From contig PUQB01000576.1 of assembly GCA_003024785.1 (NCBI GenBank), positions 95,642 through 159,641 on the forward strand: a DNA stretch of 64,000 nt. The letters run 5' to 3'. This document shows, piece after piece, positions 1-11,992 of this stretch (positions are counted from its first letter, which is position 1; every line of letters starts with the position of its first letter). The position numbers were made by a program, and so were the translations under genes. Below the pieces are notes generated by a model. The model did not search any database, was not told where the DNA came from, and saw nothing but the letters and a program-made list of their open reading frames with translations. This stretch comes from Selaginella tamariscina (lineage: Eukaryota > Streptophyta > Lycopodiopsida > Selaginellales > Selaginellaceae).

Positions 1-10
1 CATTGAAACC

Positions 11-360
11 ATGCTTGCAGCCGTTCAAGATATTCTAGAAAGTTTCATTGAGACTTTGGTAGCTGGCGCTGGCAGCTATGCCGATGCTCCAGACAAGGAC
101 AAATGGGCTGCAAATTTCCACGAAGAGTACAATTCCCGTACTTTTCTCTTTAAGTCCATGTGGATTCCCACCATCAAGCTCATACACACGCTACAAAGCT
201 AAGGCTACTCGGGAGTCGACTACACGGAGACTTCAAACTGACCACCATCCGCACCCTGTTCGCGCTCGTTCCTGAATGACGAGCTCGATGAAGACATTTA
301 CATGGAGAGCCCCGAAGAATTGACCAGTACGAAGCTGGTATCATCCAGCTGTTTAGTCCC
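11..360 (+). mobile_element. Ty1/copia reverse-transcriptase fragment (fossil)
   Basis: Translations across this stretch resemble the start of a copia reverse transcriptase. A KWAANFHEEYNS-like segment comes first, then RYKAKATR, then a segment like GYSGVDYTET, and finally LNDELDEDIYMESPEE, which matches the family's FLNGELxExIYMxQPEGF motif. The fragment is broken, with several interruptions, and stops before the YxDD region. No LTR is visible beside it and its left end lies at or beyond the window edge. It looks old. Confidence 0.7.
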
Positions 361-763
361 ACACAGGCATGTACTTACCAAACTTTTATCTTTCGGACAG
401 GCTCGGTGTATAGAGTATTGGGAAATCCGGTGACTGACACGTCACGGGAGACACTTGGGAGACACGTCCGGTTCTTTTGCAATGGAATGACAACAGGATT
501 GTGCCTTGCATATCTGTAAAATAACTATGAAAGGGGTCATATATATATTACATATACATCATGTGTTTCTGTTCGCTAAATGAAATGCAGGAAAAAATTA
601 CACACACACTCGTATACTACACACACAGCTAAATGTGGATATGAAATTGATGAAAATATGAAAAATAAATATATATACATGTATACACACCTATAAGTGA
701 GCTAATAAACAAAAGCGTGAATGATATGCAGAATTGAGAGAATTTTGGAGGTACCTTAGCAAG

Positions 764-822
<59 letters not shown>

Positions 823-1210
823 CAACAAGCAATTATGGAAATTGTCACTATCATATCATACGTGTATTATCTATATAATATAATAAACAATATTTTAATA
901 TAACTAATCATGGACACACACACATGAAACCTTACAATATTCTGCGGATTTAGGGCTTGGGTTATCACACACACACACACACACACATATGCCACACAAA
1001 ATGCCGTGTGCGTGACCTTTTGTACACTCAAGTAGTTATACCTACACTAGCATGTGTGTGAGAGAGAGTGAGAGAACACATAAATAAAACAGATACGTGC
1101 GTATGCACGCGCACGCTGTATGTTTATGAGTATGACCTTCTGCTATGTATGCCACCCGGCATTGCAGACGGAGAACGCTGACAGACGTGTTCCTCCGGCA
1201 CGGTAATCGT
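361..1210. other. SSR-rich intergenic region
   Basis: No gene is visible here. The stretch is AT-rich and contains a compound (TG)n(AG)n tract at about 764-822, a (CA)n tract near 967-988 and a shorter TG/AG tract near 1053-1075. Confidence 0.6.
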
Positions 1211-1214
1211 GAGT

Positions 1215-3403
1215 TTTCAGCTCCGGCTTATAACAAGTTCGATGCACCGTGTATAGAACAGAAGGCCCCCATCTCAGCACTACTGACTGCCCTCAAACAG
1301 TAGTAAGAACCGGGATTTAGAAGCAGGCAAAGGCCTACATATAGACGCACTCGAAGCCGGCTTTGTTACCAACAAATACGTCGCGACTGCACTGATCAGT
1401 ATGTATAGTAAATGCGGGAGCATGAGGGAGGCAAGACCGTCTTTGAAAGGATGACCAACAGAAACGCTGTCCTGTGGAATGCCATCATCTTGGATACGTG
1501 GAGAATGGGGAAAGCTCGGTCGCAATGGAGTTACTAGCAAAGATAGACTTTGAGATGGACTCTGTTACGTACGTTGCTGCATTCAAAGCGTGTGCCGGTT
1601 GTGTCAACGGACAGGGAGTTTTCGCTACGGAAGGGAATGCTTGTTCATAGACAAGCTAGAGAGCGTGGGTTCGACACGGACATCTTCGTGGCGAACACCC
1701 TGGTGGATATTATAGGAAATGCAGGTGTATGTTGTATGCCAGGAGGTTTTCGATAAGATGGTGTATTGGGACGTTGTTCGTTTACTAGTCTTATACTGGG
1801 ATACGTGGAGAATGGGGAAGGCTTGTTAGCTATGGATGTGTACGTAGAATGGAGTGTCAACCGAACTCTATTACGTTGTTGCATCCTCAAGGCATGTGCA
1901 AGCTTGGCTGTTGGAAACAGCTCAACAGGCGGATCTGTTTAGAGAAGGGGAAAGCCATTCATGTACAAGCCAAAGAGCATGGAGTCGATAGACTCGAGAT
2001 TGTGGCAAACACCTTGGTAGATATGTACAGTAAATGCGGTAGCATGGAGCTTGCTAGAGAGGTATTCGATAAGATGGATCAACCGACGGTTGTTTCATGG
2101 AACAACCTGGTTCTGGGGTACCTGGAAGACGGACAAAGCTTGGTAGCGATGGACTTGCTAGCAAGGATGGACTGCGAACCGGACATTGTCACGTTTGTGG
2201 CTGCATTAAAACATGTACCGCCTTGGCTAATGAGAGGCACCTGAGCAGGCAGCTGTGTTTAGACACAGGAACAGGCATTCATAGAGAAGCCAAGGAGCAA
2301 GGTGTGGGAAACTGATTTATTGTGGCAAACGCCTTGTGGACATGTACAGCACGTGTGGGAGCATGAATCGTGCTCGGGCAGTTTTCGATAACATGGTATG
2401 TCGTGACGTTGTCTCATGGTCAAGTCTCATGCTTGGATACGTGGAGAATGGGACGAGCTCCGTAGCATTAGAGTTGTTCACAAACATGGACTGTAAACCG
2501 AACTCTTTTGCTTTTGTCGCTGCGCTCAGGCATGCTCCGCCTTGGCCGCAGAGAACAAGCAGACTTGTATAGAGAAAGGCAAGGAGATACATAGTCAAGC
2601 TAAGGAACATGGAGTTAATCAAGTGATATACGTAGCAAACAGCTGTTAGACATGTATAGCAAATGTGGGATGAGAGATGGCCGGGAAGTTTTGACAATAT
2701 GACTCACAAAAATGTTATCTCATGGAACATTCTCATTCTGGGATACGTGGAATGTGGGGAAGGCTTCGTAGCCATGGATCTCTTCACTAAAATGGACTGT
2801 GAGATGGACTCACTTACATATGTGGCAGGACTTAAGGCGTGCGGGAGCACAGGGCACTCGCATTCGGAGAACGAATACACAGTCAGCTGTGCAAGCTCGG
2901 ACTCGAAGAGGATCAAGTAGTTGCAACAGCACTACAGGATTTCTATGGGAAATGTGGGAAAATGACAGCTGCGGAGCATGTGTTTAACATGATACGATAT
3001 AGAGACATCGTGTCGTGGAATGCATTGATAGCGGGGTATAGCAAAGTGGGAAACACTTCTCGAGTGTTTGATTTAGTGCGGGATATGCAGGAGGCAGCGC
3101 TACAAGTGGACGGTTAACGATGGTTCTACTGCTTACCTCTTGTAACCACGCTGGTATGGTCGAGGAGGGCGTCAAGTGGTTCGAGTCCATGCGTGCGTAT
3201 GGTGTCACCCCGAGCATGGAACACTACCACTGTGTGATCGACATGTTGGGGAGGGCTAACAGATTGGAGGATGCAATATCGATTATCGATAGCATGCCTT
3301 ATGAGTTGACAGCGTTGCTTGGACCAGTCTGTTAGGGGCCTGTAGGCACTCAAACCATATGGAGGTGAGTAAGGCTGAGTTTATGCATTATGCAACAAGA
3401 TAA
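1215..3403 (+). pseudogene. PPR-repeat gene, probably broken
   Basis: Successive translations in all three plus frames give one continuous PPR reading. Examples are ALISMYSKCGSMREA near 1390, NTLVDMYSKCGSMELAREVF at about 2009-2068, FDNMVCRDVVSWSSLMLGYV near 2385, YRDIVSWNALIAGYSKVGN near 3000, and a C-terminal HYHCVIDMLGRANRLEDA block near 3220 followed by LLGACRSHNHMEV. The last two resemble the end of PLS-type PPR proteins just before the E motifs; no DYW domain is seen. PPR proteins bind organellar RNA and act in editing, splicing or stability. The frame changes at least six times and no clear start codon or transit peptide is visible. It is therefore either a decayed gene or a badly sequenced one. 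The spacing of the repeats is intact. A ggaggtgagt near 3361 looks like a splice donor but may be chance. Confidence 0.7.
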
Positions 3404-3439
3404 GAGACGCTGCCAGTAATAAAACCTTTCGCTAAAGAG

Positions 3440-3474
3440 TGTGTGTGTGTGTTGTGTGAGAGAGAGAGAGAGAG
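3440..3474. repeat. compound (TG)n(AG)n microsatellite
   Basis: A GT run passes directly into an AG run between the PPR pseudogene and the SNF2 gene. The same compound order recurs at many sites in this window. Confidence 0.8.
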
Positions 3475-3629
3475 CACGAACATGTTGAATGTGTGGGTGA
3501 ACAATATAGCATATGACGTCACACATACACCGACGTAGACATAAAAGATTATTATAAATGAAAGCGGAAAAATGGATGAACATAAATGCCGAGAGGTAAT
3601 ATATAATACCGAGAAAAAAGTTTAGCACC

Positions 3630-4502
3630 TCATGAGGAGTTTAACTTCAGCAATGCACTGCTGCCTACGATGCTCAGAATCTCCTTACCAAGTGCAATCT
3701 GTGCATACGCCTGCTTCTCTCCTGCATATGGAGCATCCTCTCCTCTACTGTCCCCTACTATCAGCCTGAATACATGCACGTCCCGCTCTGCCCCAGCCTG
3801 CACAATACATGTATAAATATACCCATCATACGGATAGAGAGAGTCTGCCTACGTACAAACATCTATCTATAAATTTATAGACAGTACAATCACCGCAAAG
3901 CGCATAGAAGGATTATTACATGTTATGGAAACGCACACATGCGCACATACACACGTACACACACCTGTGAACACGGTCCATGGCTTGGTCTTCAACAGCA
4001 GGATTCCACCAGGGATCCATCATGAACACGTTGGATGCGCTAACCAGGTTTAATCCCACACCTGCTGCCTTCAAACTGAGTAAAAACACCGTGGGTGAAT
4101 CCTTGCTTGTCGATTTGAATGCCTCCATTGCCTGCTCTCTCTTTCTTGCACTCATTCCACCTTCCAGTTTCACAAACTTGAACCCGGCCTCCGTTAATGA
4201 ACCTAGTAACAGCGTATCTTATTGTGTGTCACAGAGAGAGAGAGAGGGAGGAGGAGGGAGGAGACAAAGAGAGGGAGGGAGGAGAGAGAGAGACACCATG
4301 AACTACGGTATAATATATACTATAGGCAGTACCTTCAATAAGCCTCAGCATAGCATTGAACTGGGAGAACCACAGACTTTATACTTGGATCCTTTGCCCT
4401 TGTCTTCTCCAGAAGGGAAATAAGTGCAGTTATCTTTGCACTCGTTTTCTTTGTATCCTATAGCCAAAGAGGTATTACTTCAGTCTCATATTATACTTGT
4501 GA

Positions 4503-4535
<33 letters not shown>

Positions 4536-6368
4536 AGAATGTATTTTTGTAACTATACAAGATACCTCGTTGGTCTCGTTCTCCTTGTCTCACTAACATT
4601 CGAAGTGTATATATCGGAGCTGGTAAGGGGTCCACGACACATGGGGCACTGGTTCTATCGTGGTCGAACGTTTTCTCGATGCATCGACGCAGAAAACGTG
4701 TGCACACTTGGTGATGATCGCAATCGTTGGTGGGCAAAGGCAGATCGGACAGTCGAAATCGTCTCCCAGCATCGCCAGCATCTTCTGGAGTAACTCTGGG
4801 CTTGCTATATTGGTCTCTGTAAAGAATATATATGTTTACACGTTGCATTTATTATTGGTATCGAATACGTACAGACATGTGCATATACATACACATGTAT
4901 TTTGTATGCTTATACATATACATACACACGTTTATATATTTAATAACAAGTAATGCATACCACATAAAATAGCTGATGTCACGAAAGATAAATTTCATAA
5001 AAACCTATAGATATATAACACGTGTTTAGAAACAAAGGCGTGTATGTTTTGTTAGTACACATATCTACACGAACATATATATTTACCACATATAATCTAC
5101 CATATATACGTGCATGTTCAGTCTACACGCATATGACGCATATCTATATTACACATGTACACGTATAAGTTCGTGTATATACCTGTTTCAGAGCTAAGTG
5201 CCTGGAGGATCTCCATAGACGAGGGACATAGAGAAGAGTGATCACAAAGCTGACGAAGACGAAGAATAATTTGCAAAACAACTGCGTAATTCTTCATAAC
5301 CGAGCCATTAGCGATAAACCTCTGTATCATCTCCGTGCCATCTCTCTCCATCTTGTCGTAGATCGAGCGGTCCTCTGGAGAGAACTCCACTCTATGGACG
5401 GTCACGATCTTCGGTGGTAGTTCCACTATCTTCCGTCCGTTTACCTTTGTTTCTTTTGTTCTCCGAAGGGATATTGCCGACATCAATCCCTATACAAAGA
5501 GTGTCATATATATAATATATATAGTATAAGTCCATATTGTATACTTGCCTGAAGGCGAGAGAAGCCCTCTGGGTGTCCAGAGGTAAGGGGACGTTGTATA
5601 GTCCTGTTCCAAAAAGTGCGTTCACTGAGAGGCTCAAAATGGAGAAACTGCATCGTACTAAACAGATCCTTTGCATTGTTCTGTATTGGAGTCCCCGTAA
5701 CTGCCCACCTCCGATCAGCCTATATAAGGATACACCTTTGAGTATATACATATATTCATATATATAATATACATAACATGTGTGTGCATACACGTTATAT
5801 ACCTGTAAGGAAACAGCGCACTTAGTCTGCTGTGTTCTGGGGTTCTTCACAAGATGAGCTTCATCAAGAACAACACGAAGCCAATGTATTTTCTTCAATG
5901 GTGAATTTCTGTCATTTGCTTCAGTTGCCAGCACGTTGTACGTGGTGAACACAATATCCAATCCTGTAACAGGATACATTCAGCAATTACATGTATATAA
6001 TGCAATATACACATATATAATTGTTCTATGCATATGCACACGTACCGGCTAAAGTCTTTGCATTTCGAATCCTGTCTGGCCCATGATACACGTGCACATT
6101 GAGACTTGCAGACTTCGTGTGTTCCTCCAGTTGTAACCCAGTTGCTTAACACTAAAAGAAAATAGTGATAGTGTATATGATATCAAGTTTTAACCAATAA
6201 CGCACACATGCCTGTGCGTGCGTGCGTGGGTGGGTGCACGCAATACCTGAGAGTGGTGAAACTACCAATGTGCAACGAGGTCCGTCAGCTTTAGGTACGC
6301 AAGGAGGCCCAGAATTATCCTGAATAAAAACACCAATTCAACACCACACACACACACACACACACACA

Positions 6369-6399
<31 letters not shown>

Positions 6400-8015
6400 A
6401 CAGAATGACCTGGGTAGAAGTATCTGTTTGCTTATTTTTGGCCACTTTCCTTTCTTTGGAGCTGGTCCAGGTTCCTCGACCGGCTCATGTATATCTACAA
6501 TGGGAGGAAGCACGGCACCTAATAACACGACATGTAATTAATTACAGCCGTTGTTATTATGACTAATGAAAACACGTACAAACAATACACTTAAAACGTG
6601 TATGTATATGTATATGGGCACATGTATGTGTATGTAACGTTATACCTGGCTTGTTCGTTGCTATTAATGCAAGAACCGTGAGTGTTTTACCAAGTCCCAT
6701 GTCATCTGCAAGTAATCCTCCACGTAATGGCTCGGGACGTGTATCACATGTGAAATTTGTCAAAGTGTTCATATACATTGTCCCCTTCTTCCCCTTCGGT
6801 GGCTGAAATTCCCAGAATGGTGGCAATCCTGAGCTGTTCTCCCTCTAAACACATAAATTACATAATTAGCACAGAGCTTATGTTAATTCCATAAAGCTAA
6901 CTATTCCTTAAATTTCGATTATATATATCATCGTATATGATAGTTAAAAATTAACATTGTAACATACATATACAATGACTATATATAATTATACCTGGAC
7001 CATCCATGCGAGGGCCTCCTTCTGATGTTGCATTAAAGCGGACTTGATAATGCTTTGGTCAGCTTCCATGCTCTGCCTCTTCCTTGTCCCCTGAATCATA
7101 CTCTCAAATATATCATCTATGCTCGTCTTCTTACTAGTCCCAGCTGGCAATTTCGCTTTGACTTATTTCCACCACTGCGTATATATATACACATATAAAA
7201 ATACAAGTACGCATGCATATAACTACGGTGTGTGTGTGTGCGTATGAGATCTCTCTCTCTCTCTGTCTACAAGACGTATATATACATGCTATATGTGTGA
7301 GATGTACGCACCGAGAAGTGCTACCACCACCACCACCTCCACCTTCCATATATTCATGGGCACCACTTAAACGCTCGCCAGAAAACTCCAGGTGTCAATT
7401 ACGGCTCCAGATAGAGCAGGTTTACTGAAGATAAAATACTTGGCATGGCATTCTGTACACGTTCCTGCTACCACTAGGCACCACCCCTTCAAGAAGCGCA
7501 ATTCCTTGTCTACCAATGGTGCCAGGTGTGCAGCTTTCTGCCTCTCTACGTGTCCAACCTGATAATAAACGTTCGCAACTTAAACACATACATGTGCATA
7601 TGCAAACATAAAAGCGTGTATGTGTGTCTGTCGGTGTACATATATGCGCACTATGATCTGTGTGTAAAATCTCTCTCTCGTGTACATGAATGCACATGCA
7701 TATTATAATGTGAAAATATGAAGTATATAGTCACATAATACACACAGACAAAGACACACCCACAGACACAGACAACACATTGTTTACCTGGTCACCTCTG
7801 ATGTTTAACACGCGAATTGCATTGCAATCGTATGCATTGTCTGGTTCCCGTACAAGTTGCACCATCTCCCCATTCGTGACTGTACCAGTGTAGTACTTGA
7901 GCCCAACCACGTTGACTGTGAGTGATCCGACCATGACAGGCTCATCTTCATCGTCTTCCTCCACTTCCGTAGTATTTGGATCGTTCTCCACATCAACTTC
8001 ACCCTGGGAACTCAT
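3630..8015 (-). CDS. SNF2-family ATPase, HLTF/RAD5 class (HIRAN, helicase, RING); SMARCA3-like
   Basis: This is a spliced gene with 14 coding exons: 7788-8015, about 7317-7560, 6995-7160, 6646-6844, 6410-6518, 6247-6318, 6046-6151, 5803-5963, 5549-5719, 5183-5489, 4566-4816, 4333-4433, 3965-4202 and 3630-3797. The order of parts is: an N-terminal HIRAN domain (VGLKYYTGTV, VREPDNAYDCNAIRVLN); the first helicase lobe with GGLLADDMGLGKT (Walker A), VVLDEAHLVKN (DEAH) and WAVTGTPIQN; a C3HC4 RING (CPICLCPPTIAIITKCAHVFC, later CPMCRGPL) between the lobes; and the second lobe with AAGVGLNLVSASNV and DPWWNPAVEDQAMDRVHR. The protein ends in LLKLNSS before a TGA. Domain order and length fit the plant SMARCA3-like 1 branch. 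Relatives use ATP to move along DNA or remodel replication forks, and their RING promotes PCNA polyubiquitination in damage tolerance; that role is family knowledge. The ATG follows an acceptor at 8017-8018, and a 5' UTR exon probably ends at 8469. Exons 2, 7, 11, 12 and 14 show one-base frame slips, while exons 4, 8, 9 and 10 read cleanly. Intron 9 has a GC donor. Confidence 0.88.
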
Positions 8016-8468
8016 CCTAATACACAAATTCTATTACGTAAGCTAAGTCAATTACGCTGCATATGTGTGATTGTTGTAAAAGCAAACCAATTATCTTTAG
8101 AGTGTGTGTATTTGTATATGTATATGTACGTACACACAAGTACTCGTCTTAGAGATGAGAATTTCATTTTAATTTTCCTATGGGTTGTGAGTGTGTATGG
8201 AGAGTGTAATTTCAGGATACCAAATAACATTATGTGTGTAAATATATAAGAAGCTTTCTTATTTCAACTTAATACGTGGTTCTTCTGCTATTATTTGTAA
8301 CTGTATATATGAATACAATACACATGCATACAATACACATGCAATCGACTTTTGCAATGTAGATCAAATCAAATACATATAAAGAAAAAAAAAAAAAATC
8401 ATTAAAAACCATACAAAACCATACAGAACCATACATAGAGGCAGCCACTAGTAAAATAAGCGCCATAC

Positions 8469-8510
8469 CTGATCGCTTCTTCCACAATCCTCGCTTACTC
8501 TGCTTTTAGG
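8469..8510 (-). promoter_or_regulatory. probable 5' UTR exon and TATA-like site of the SNF2 gene
   Basis: On the minus strand a CAG|GTATGG donor lies at 8469/8468, and the matching acceptor TTAG sits at 8017-8020, just before the ATG at 8015. This suggests a leader exon. A TATTTATA motif at about 8529-8536 lies some 20-60 bases upstream of the exon. The transcription start itself cannot be seen. Confidence 0.4.
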
Positions 8511-8593
8511 TTATTAGAATAAAAACCTATAAATACCCTACAACTTGAAAAAACCCCTAGGTTTAAGACAGGGAGATATATTTTTTTCCTTCT

Positions 8594-8982
8594 TCACCAG
8601 CCTCGAGCAGACAGCTCGGCGATCAGCGGCTTGAAGTAGCGATCGACGGCCAAATTCCATGAATGCGCCAGATCCTCTCGATCTTTTCTCCCAAACAGAG
8701 GCTCTGGCGGCTTCAAACAAGTCCAAATTTCAGGAAATCGTAGAAAAAAAGAGGAATTGATGTATACTTACAGGAATTGGAGCAGGGAGGGGCATGCTTC
8801 CACCAGATAATGCATGAGCAGCTCGCACTGTAGATTGGGAAAGGATTCTTCTTTCATATACGACGCACCAGATCCTGCGATTAAGCCCAGAATCATCCCA
8901 GCATTCTCTCCTGCAGTCGCATTGTGAATACAGATCAATTTGGGGCCTATCTCTCTCTTACCTGGAGCAGCACGGACGCCAT
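8594..8982 (-). CDS. small spliced gene of unknown function
   Basis: Three exon-like blocks lie in a row on the minus strand. Block 1 (8962-8982) is an ATG reading MASVLLQ, ending in CAG|GTAAGA. Block 2 (8772-8910) lies between CTGCAG and GTAAGTATA. Block 3 begins after an AG near 8711. The most protein-like reading of block 3 contains EPLFGRKDREDLAHSWNLAV and then DRYFKPLIAELSARGW before TGA. Block 2 joins to it in phase as a reading ending ALSGGSMPLPAPIP. That reading does not connect in phase with the ATG of block 1, so either a base is missing or the start is wrong. I do not recognise the family. Splice-site quality and the CCCTAGGGTTTTAG leader just upstream, a motif often seen in plant housekeeping 5' UTRs, favour a real short gene encoding about 100 residues. 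Confidence 0.4.
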
Positions 8983-8999
8983 TCTCGCTCTCTGCCCTA

Positions 9000-9940
9000 G
9001 GGTTTTAGTTCCAAATAAGGGCGTAATTAGGGTTATTAAGGGCATATATAAGCTACTTAACAATTTTAATAATAACATTATTAAGTGACATATATGTATG
9101 AAAATATTGTTTTCAAATTTTTTATACAACCATGCATGTTAATAAACATATAATATAACATTCCTGCTACCACTATATATTATATATAAATAATATACAT
9201 ATAACATATTGATCATAATTATATGCCAACAATTACAATTTATTCATTCATTGTGATTGAATAAAATTATTTTTAAATTATATATTTTATTATATTAATT
9301 TGTCATATTAAAATGATAATGAAATAAAAAAAGAAAGAAGCAAGTTGTGTTTAAAATATATATATATATATTAAAATTAACAAGTGTGTAAACTCAAGTG
9401 AAAAAAATATATTTTTTTCATAAATGAAGATTTAAAGATGGGTTTAAAAATTACCATATTTAACCACTAATAATGAACATAAAACTATATTATTTAGCAT
9501 ATTTATTAAATTATACAAACATAATGGTTTACTAATATATAAATATGTACATTAAAAAATTATAATTTAATAAGTTAATTAGGTTTTAATTATTACTAAA
9601 TTTATGTTACCCCTAATAATAAAGGGAGAAAAGAAATTCTTATAGTGTTAAACTCATTTTGAATATTTATATGTATAAATAACAAGAAAAACAATATAAA
9701 ATTAAAAATATATTTAAGATCAATTAATTACTAAATAGTTTTAATAATATTCTTTAAAATATAAGATATACCAAATTAATATTAAATTAAATCTGTTTTA
9801 ATTACATAGTAATATATGATAATGAATTGTGTGTGTATATGTATATGTATATGTACATGCATGTGTGTGTGTGTGTGTATGCGTGTGTGTTTATTCTTAT
9901 CTAAAAGAATCTTACACGCTGTCTTGTGTGTACATACATA
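9000..9940. other. AT-rich intergenic DNA
   Basis: Strongly AT-rich sequence with no convincing reading frame. A (TG)n tract lies near 9863-9878. It separates the small gene from MIR160. Confidence 0.6.
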
Positions 9941-9949
9941 CTGAGTATA

Positions 9950-10045
9950 TAAGTCTGCGTGGCTCCCTGTAAGCCAGCTATGGGACCTATCAACGTCATT
10001 TGACAAGCCCCTCATATGGCATACAGGGAGCCAGGCAGATTATAC
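9950..10045 (-). ncRNA. MIR160: MIR160 precursor hairpin
   Basis: The minus-strand 21-mer at 10037-10017 begins TGCCTGGCTCCC and ends TATGCCA. As I recall it, this is the canonical land-plant miR160 over its full length. The opposite arm at 9976-9956 (TGGCTTACAGGG...CACGCA on the minus strand) pairs with it almost completely and has the position of the miRNA star. Pairing continues outward (GAGTATA with TATACTC) and into the loop (TATG.GGG with CCCATA), giving a loop of about 40 nt. The mature RNA is on the 5' arm, as in other MIR160 genes. miR160 guides cleavage of ARF10/16/17-type auxin response factor mRNAs in all major land-plant groups (family knowledge). The primary transcript ends and promoter are not visible. 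Confidence 0.93.
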
Positions 10046-10079
10046 TCGCGTATACGATATAAAATATGTATTTTTAATT

Positions 10080-10082
<3 letters not shown>

Positions 10083-10113
<31 letters not shown>
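10083..10113. repeat. (CA)n microsatellite
   Basis: An uninterrupted CA tract immediately upstream, in transcript sense, of the MIR160 hairpin. Similar CA tracts occur at about 10371-10396 and 10631-10670. Confidence 0.85.
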
Positions 10114-10116
<3 letters not shown>

Positions 10117-10628
10117 TTAATATTACATAATAAATATATCATATAAAAAACTATATCACATTCTCTTGTACAATATTCCATGGATATTCACGATGTTATA
10201 TATAGTATTATAGCCGTGATTTCATATACAAATCCTGACATTATTATACTATTATATACAATATATACGCGTATCCATGTTTATTATTACACATGCAAAA
10301 TGATTACTTCTATATAATTAAATAATTTATACATAATATATATCTGTGTGTGTAAATAGTTAAATACAAACACACACACGCACACACACACACACATATA
10401 CAGACTATTGATATAAGAATCCCTGTGATGGCAACAGCGAGCAATTTATGTCCGAGCTGTAAATGGCCTGTTCATATGTGTGAAAGATCAGTGTATAGTT
10501 GTCGATCTTTGTCAAAATTAAATAGAAAATAAACAATATCAAAACCATAAATATTATATCAAGTCATATTCAAGACTCCGGTCCATGTTTTAGTAAATGT
10601 AACTCATTCAGCAATCATTATACAGTTC

Positions 10629-10673
<45 letters not shown>

Positions 10674-10810
10674 TATATGTGTGTATGTGTGTGAATTTGT
10701 AAATCGTGAGAAAACAAATGAAATTATGCGTTGTATATTTAAAATTTTATCTATTTACCTGCATTATTTCGATACCCGATGAACTCAAATGTTGTTGGAG
10801 CTACAAGAGT

Positions 10811-10905
10811 GTGAAACATGTGAAACTCGAATAAACAAGGTGTGAAACTCATTTCACAAATATAAGCAAGATGTGAAACTCATATGTGAAACTCATTTCA
10901 CATAC
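10811..10905. repeat. short repeats of TGTGAAACTC / TTTCACA
   Basis: Four or five copies of TGTGAAACTC occur within 100 bases, three followed by or paired with ATTTCACA. The unit can form small hairpins because TGTGAAA and TTTCACA are complementary. Its function is unknown. The surrounding 10.1-11.15 kb is otherwise AT-rich and without a visible gene. Confidence 0.5.
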
Positions 10906-11159
10906 ATATATAACATTTGCCCCTCTATAACACCAAAAGAATGCCCCCAAGCATGGCATCTTCTTTGATTTAAAACTAAGTGTATTAGTTTTTACTAAAT
11001 CGATTTAATTACTAATAATTTAATAAGGTAACGGATATTTTTGCTTCCACGGCTAGGTAACATCATTAAAATACTTAAAACATCTTAATTGTTAAGTAAA
11101 AATATAATATAACTAAACAGTAAATGTGTATTAAGTGTTTAAGATATATTATAAAGACA

Positions 11160-11919
11160 TGTTCTTGTTGCTTGCCTTTACCACCTCCAATGCATGCTTG
11201 TCCGTGAAACGGTTGTGATGTAGGTGACGGTTGCGAAACACCAAACCTCGTACTAAACTCTCTGTATATAATATAATATGAGAAATTAATATAGAATGCA
11301 TATAGTTAGATTTTAATAGATTAAAAATTAATTTAAATTAAATAAAATGTTGGTTACTAAATTATATATATCAAGAAAACACTGACTCACCAACTTTGGT
11401 ACTTGGGGCGGCACAAGACCTTGATGATGTAATTAATCAAGCTTCTAAGCCGCTGAATCCAAACATCGTAATCGCACGGATGAGATTGCAGTCACATTCA
11501 AGGCATTGCTGGAAGCTCCCTGTAAAAGAAAACAACATGCATTTATTCCCTTATTTAATAAACATAGTATATGACTATTGGTTTATATTTAATAAACGAA
11601 ATCAATAAACAGTAATACATTTATGCATGTATACACACACACACACTATAAAAATCAGACTATAAACCATAGTGAATAAATAATAAACTTAGTAAGCGAA
11701 GTATGTGATATGTGTGTGTGTGTGTGTGTGATAGTTCACATGTAATAACTGAAAAAGTATTAATCCGTACTATGAAGAAATTAAAGAAACTCACATGGGA
11801 CTGACTACTCTCCATGACCGAGTCTGCAAACCCTGTTATATTTTATACAATTATACTATGTAATAATTAAAAATACACATAATTGTATATATACTATTGG
11901 AATATATACAGTACTTACC
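11160..11919 (-). other. possible downstream exons of the GTE gene
   Basis: Blocks bounded by fair splice signals on the minus strand are 11832-11795 (38 nt, ACAG before and GTGAGT after), 11519-11391 (ACAG before, GTGAGT after) and a block starting at 11261 after ACAG. They carry no domain I recognise. They could be 3' UTR exons or a variable C-terminus. Confidence 0.35.
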
Positions 11920-11992
11920 TGAGAAATGTATACAGCACGCAAATAGTGACAGGAAACAGACCATGTTTTATGTGAGTGTACGAAAGCTGTTC

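Noticed and set aside
5537-5767. Plus-strand frame MYTCLKAREALWVSRGK...
   Set aside because: It is antisense to helicase exon 9, which reads cleanly on the minus strand with the TGTPIQN motif.
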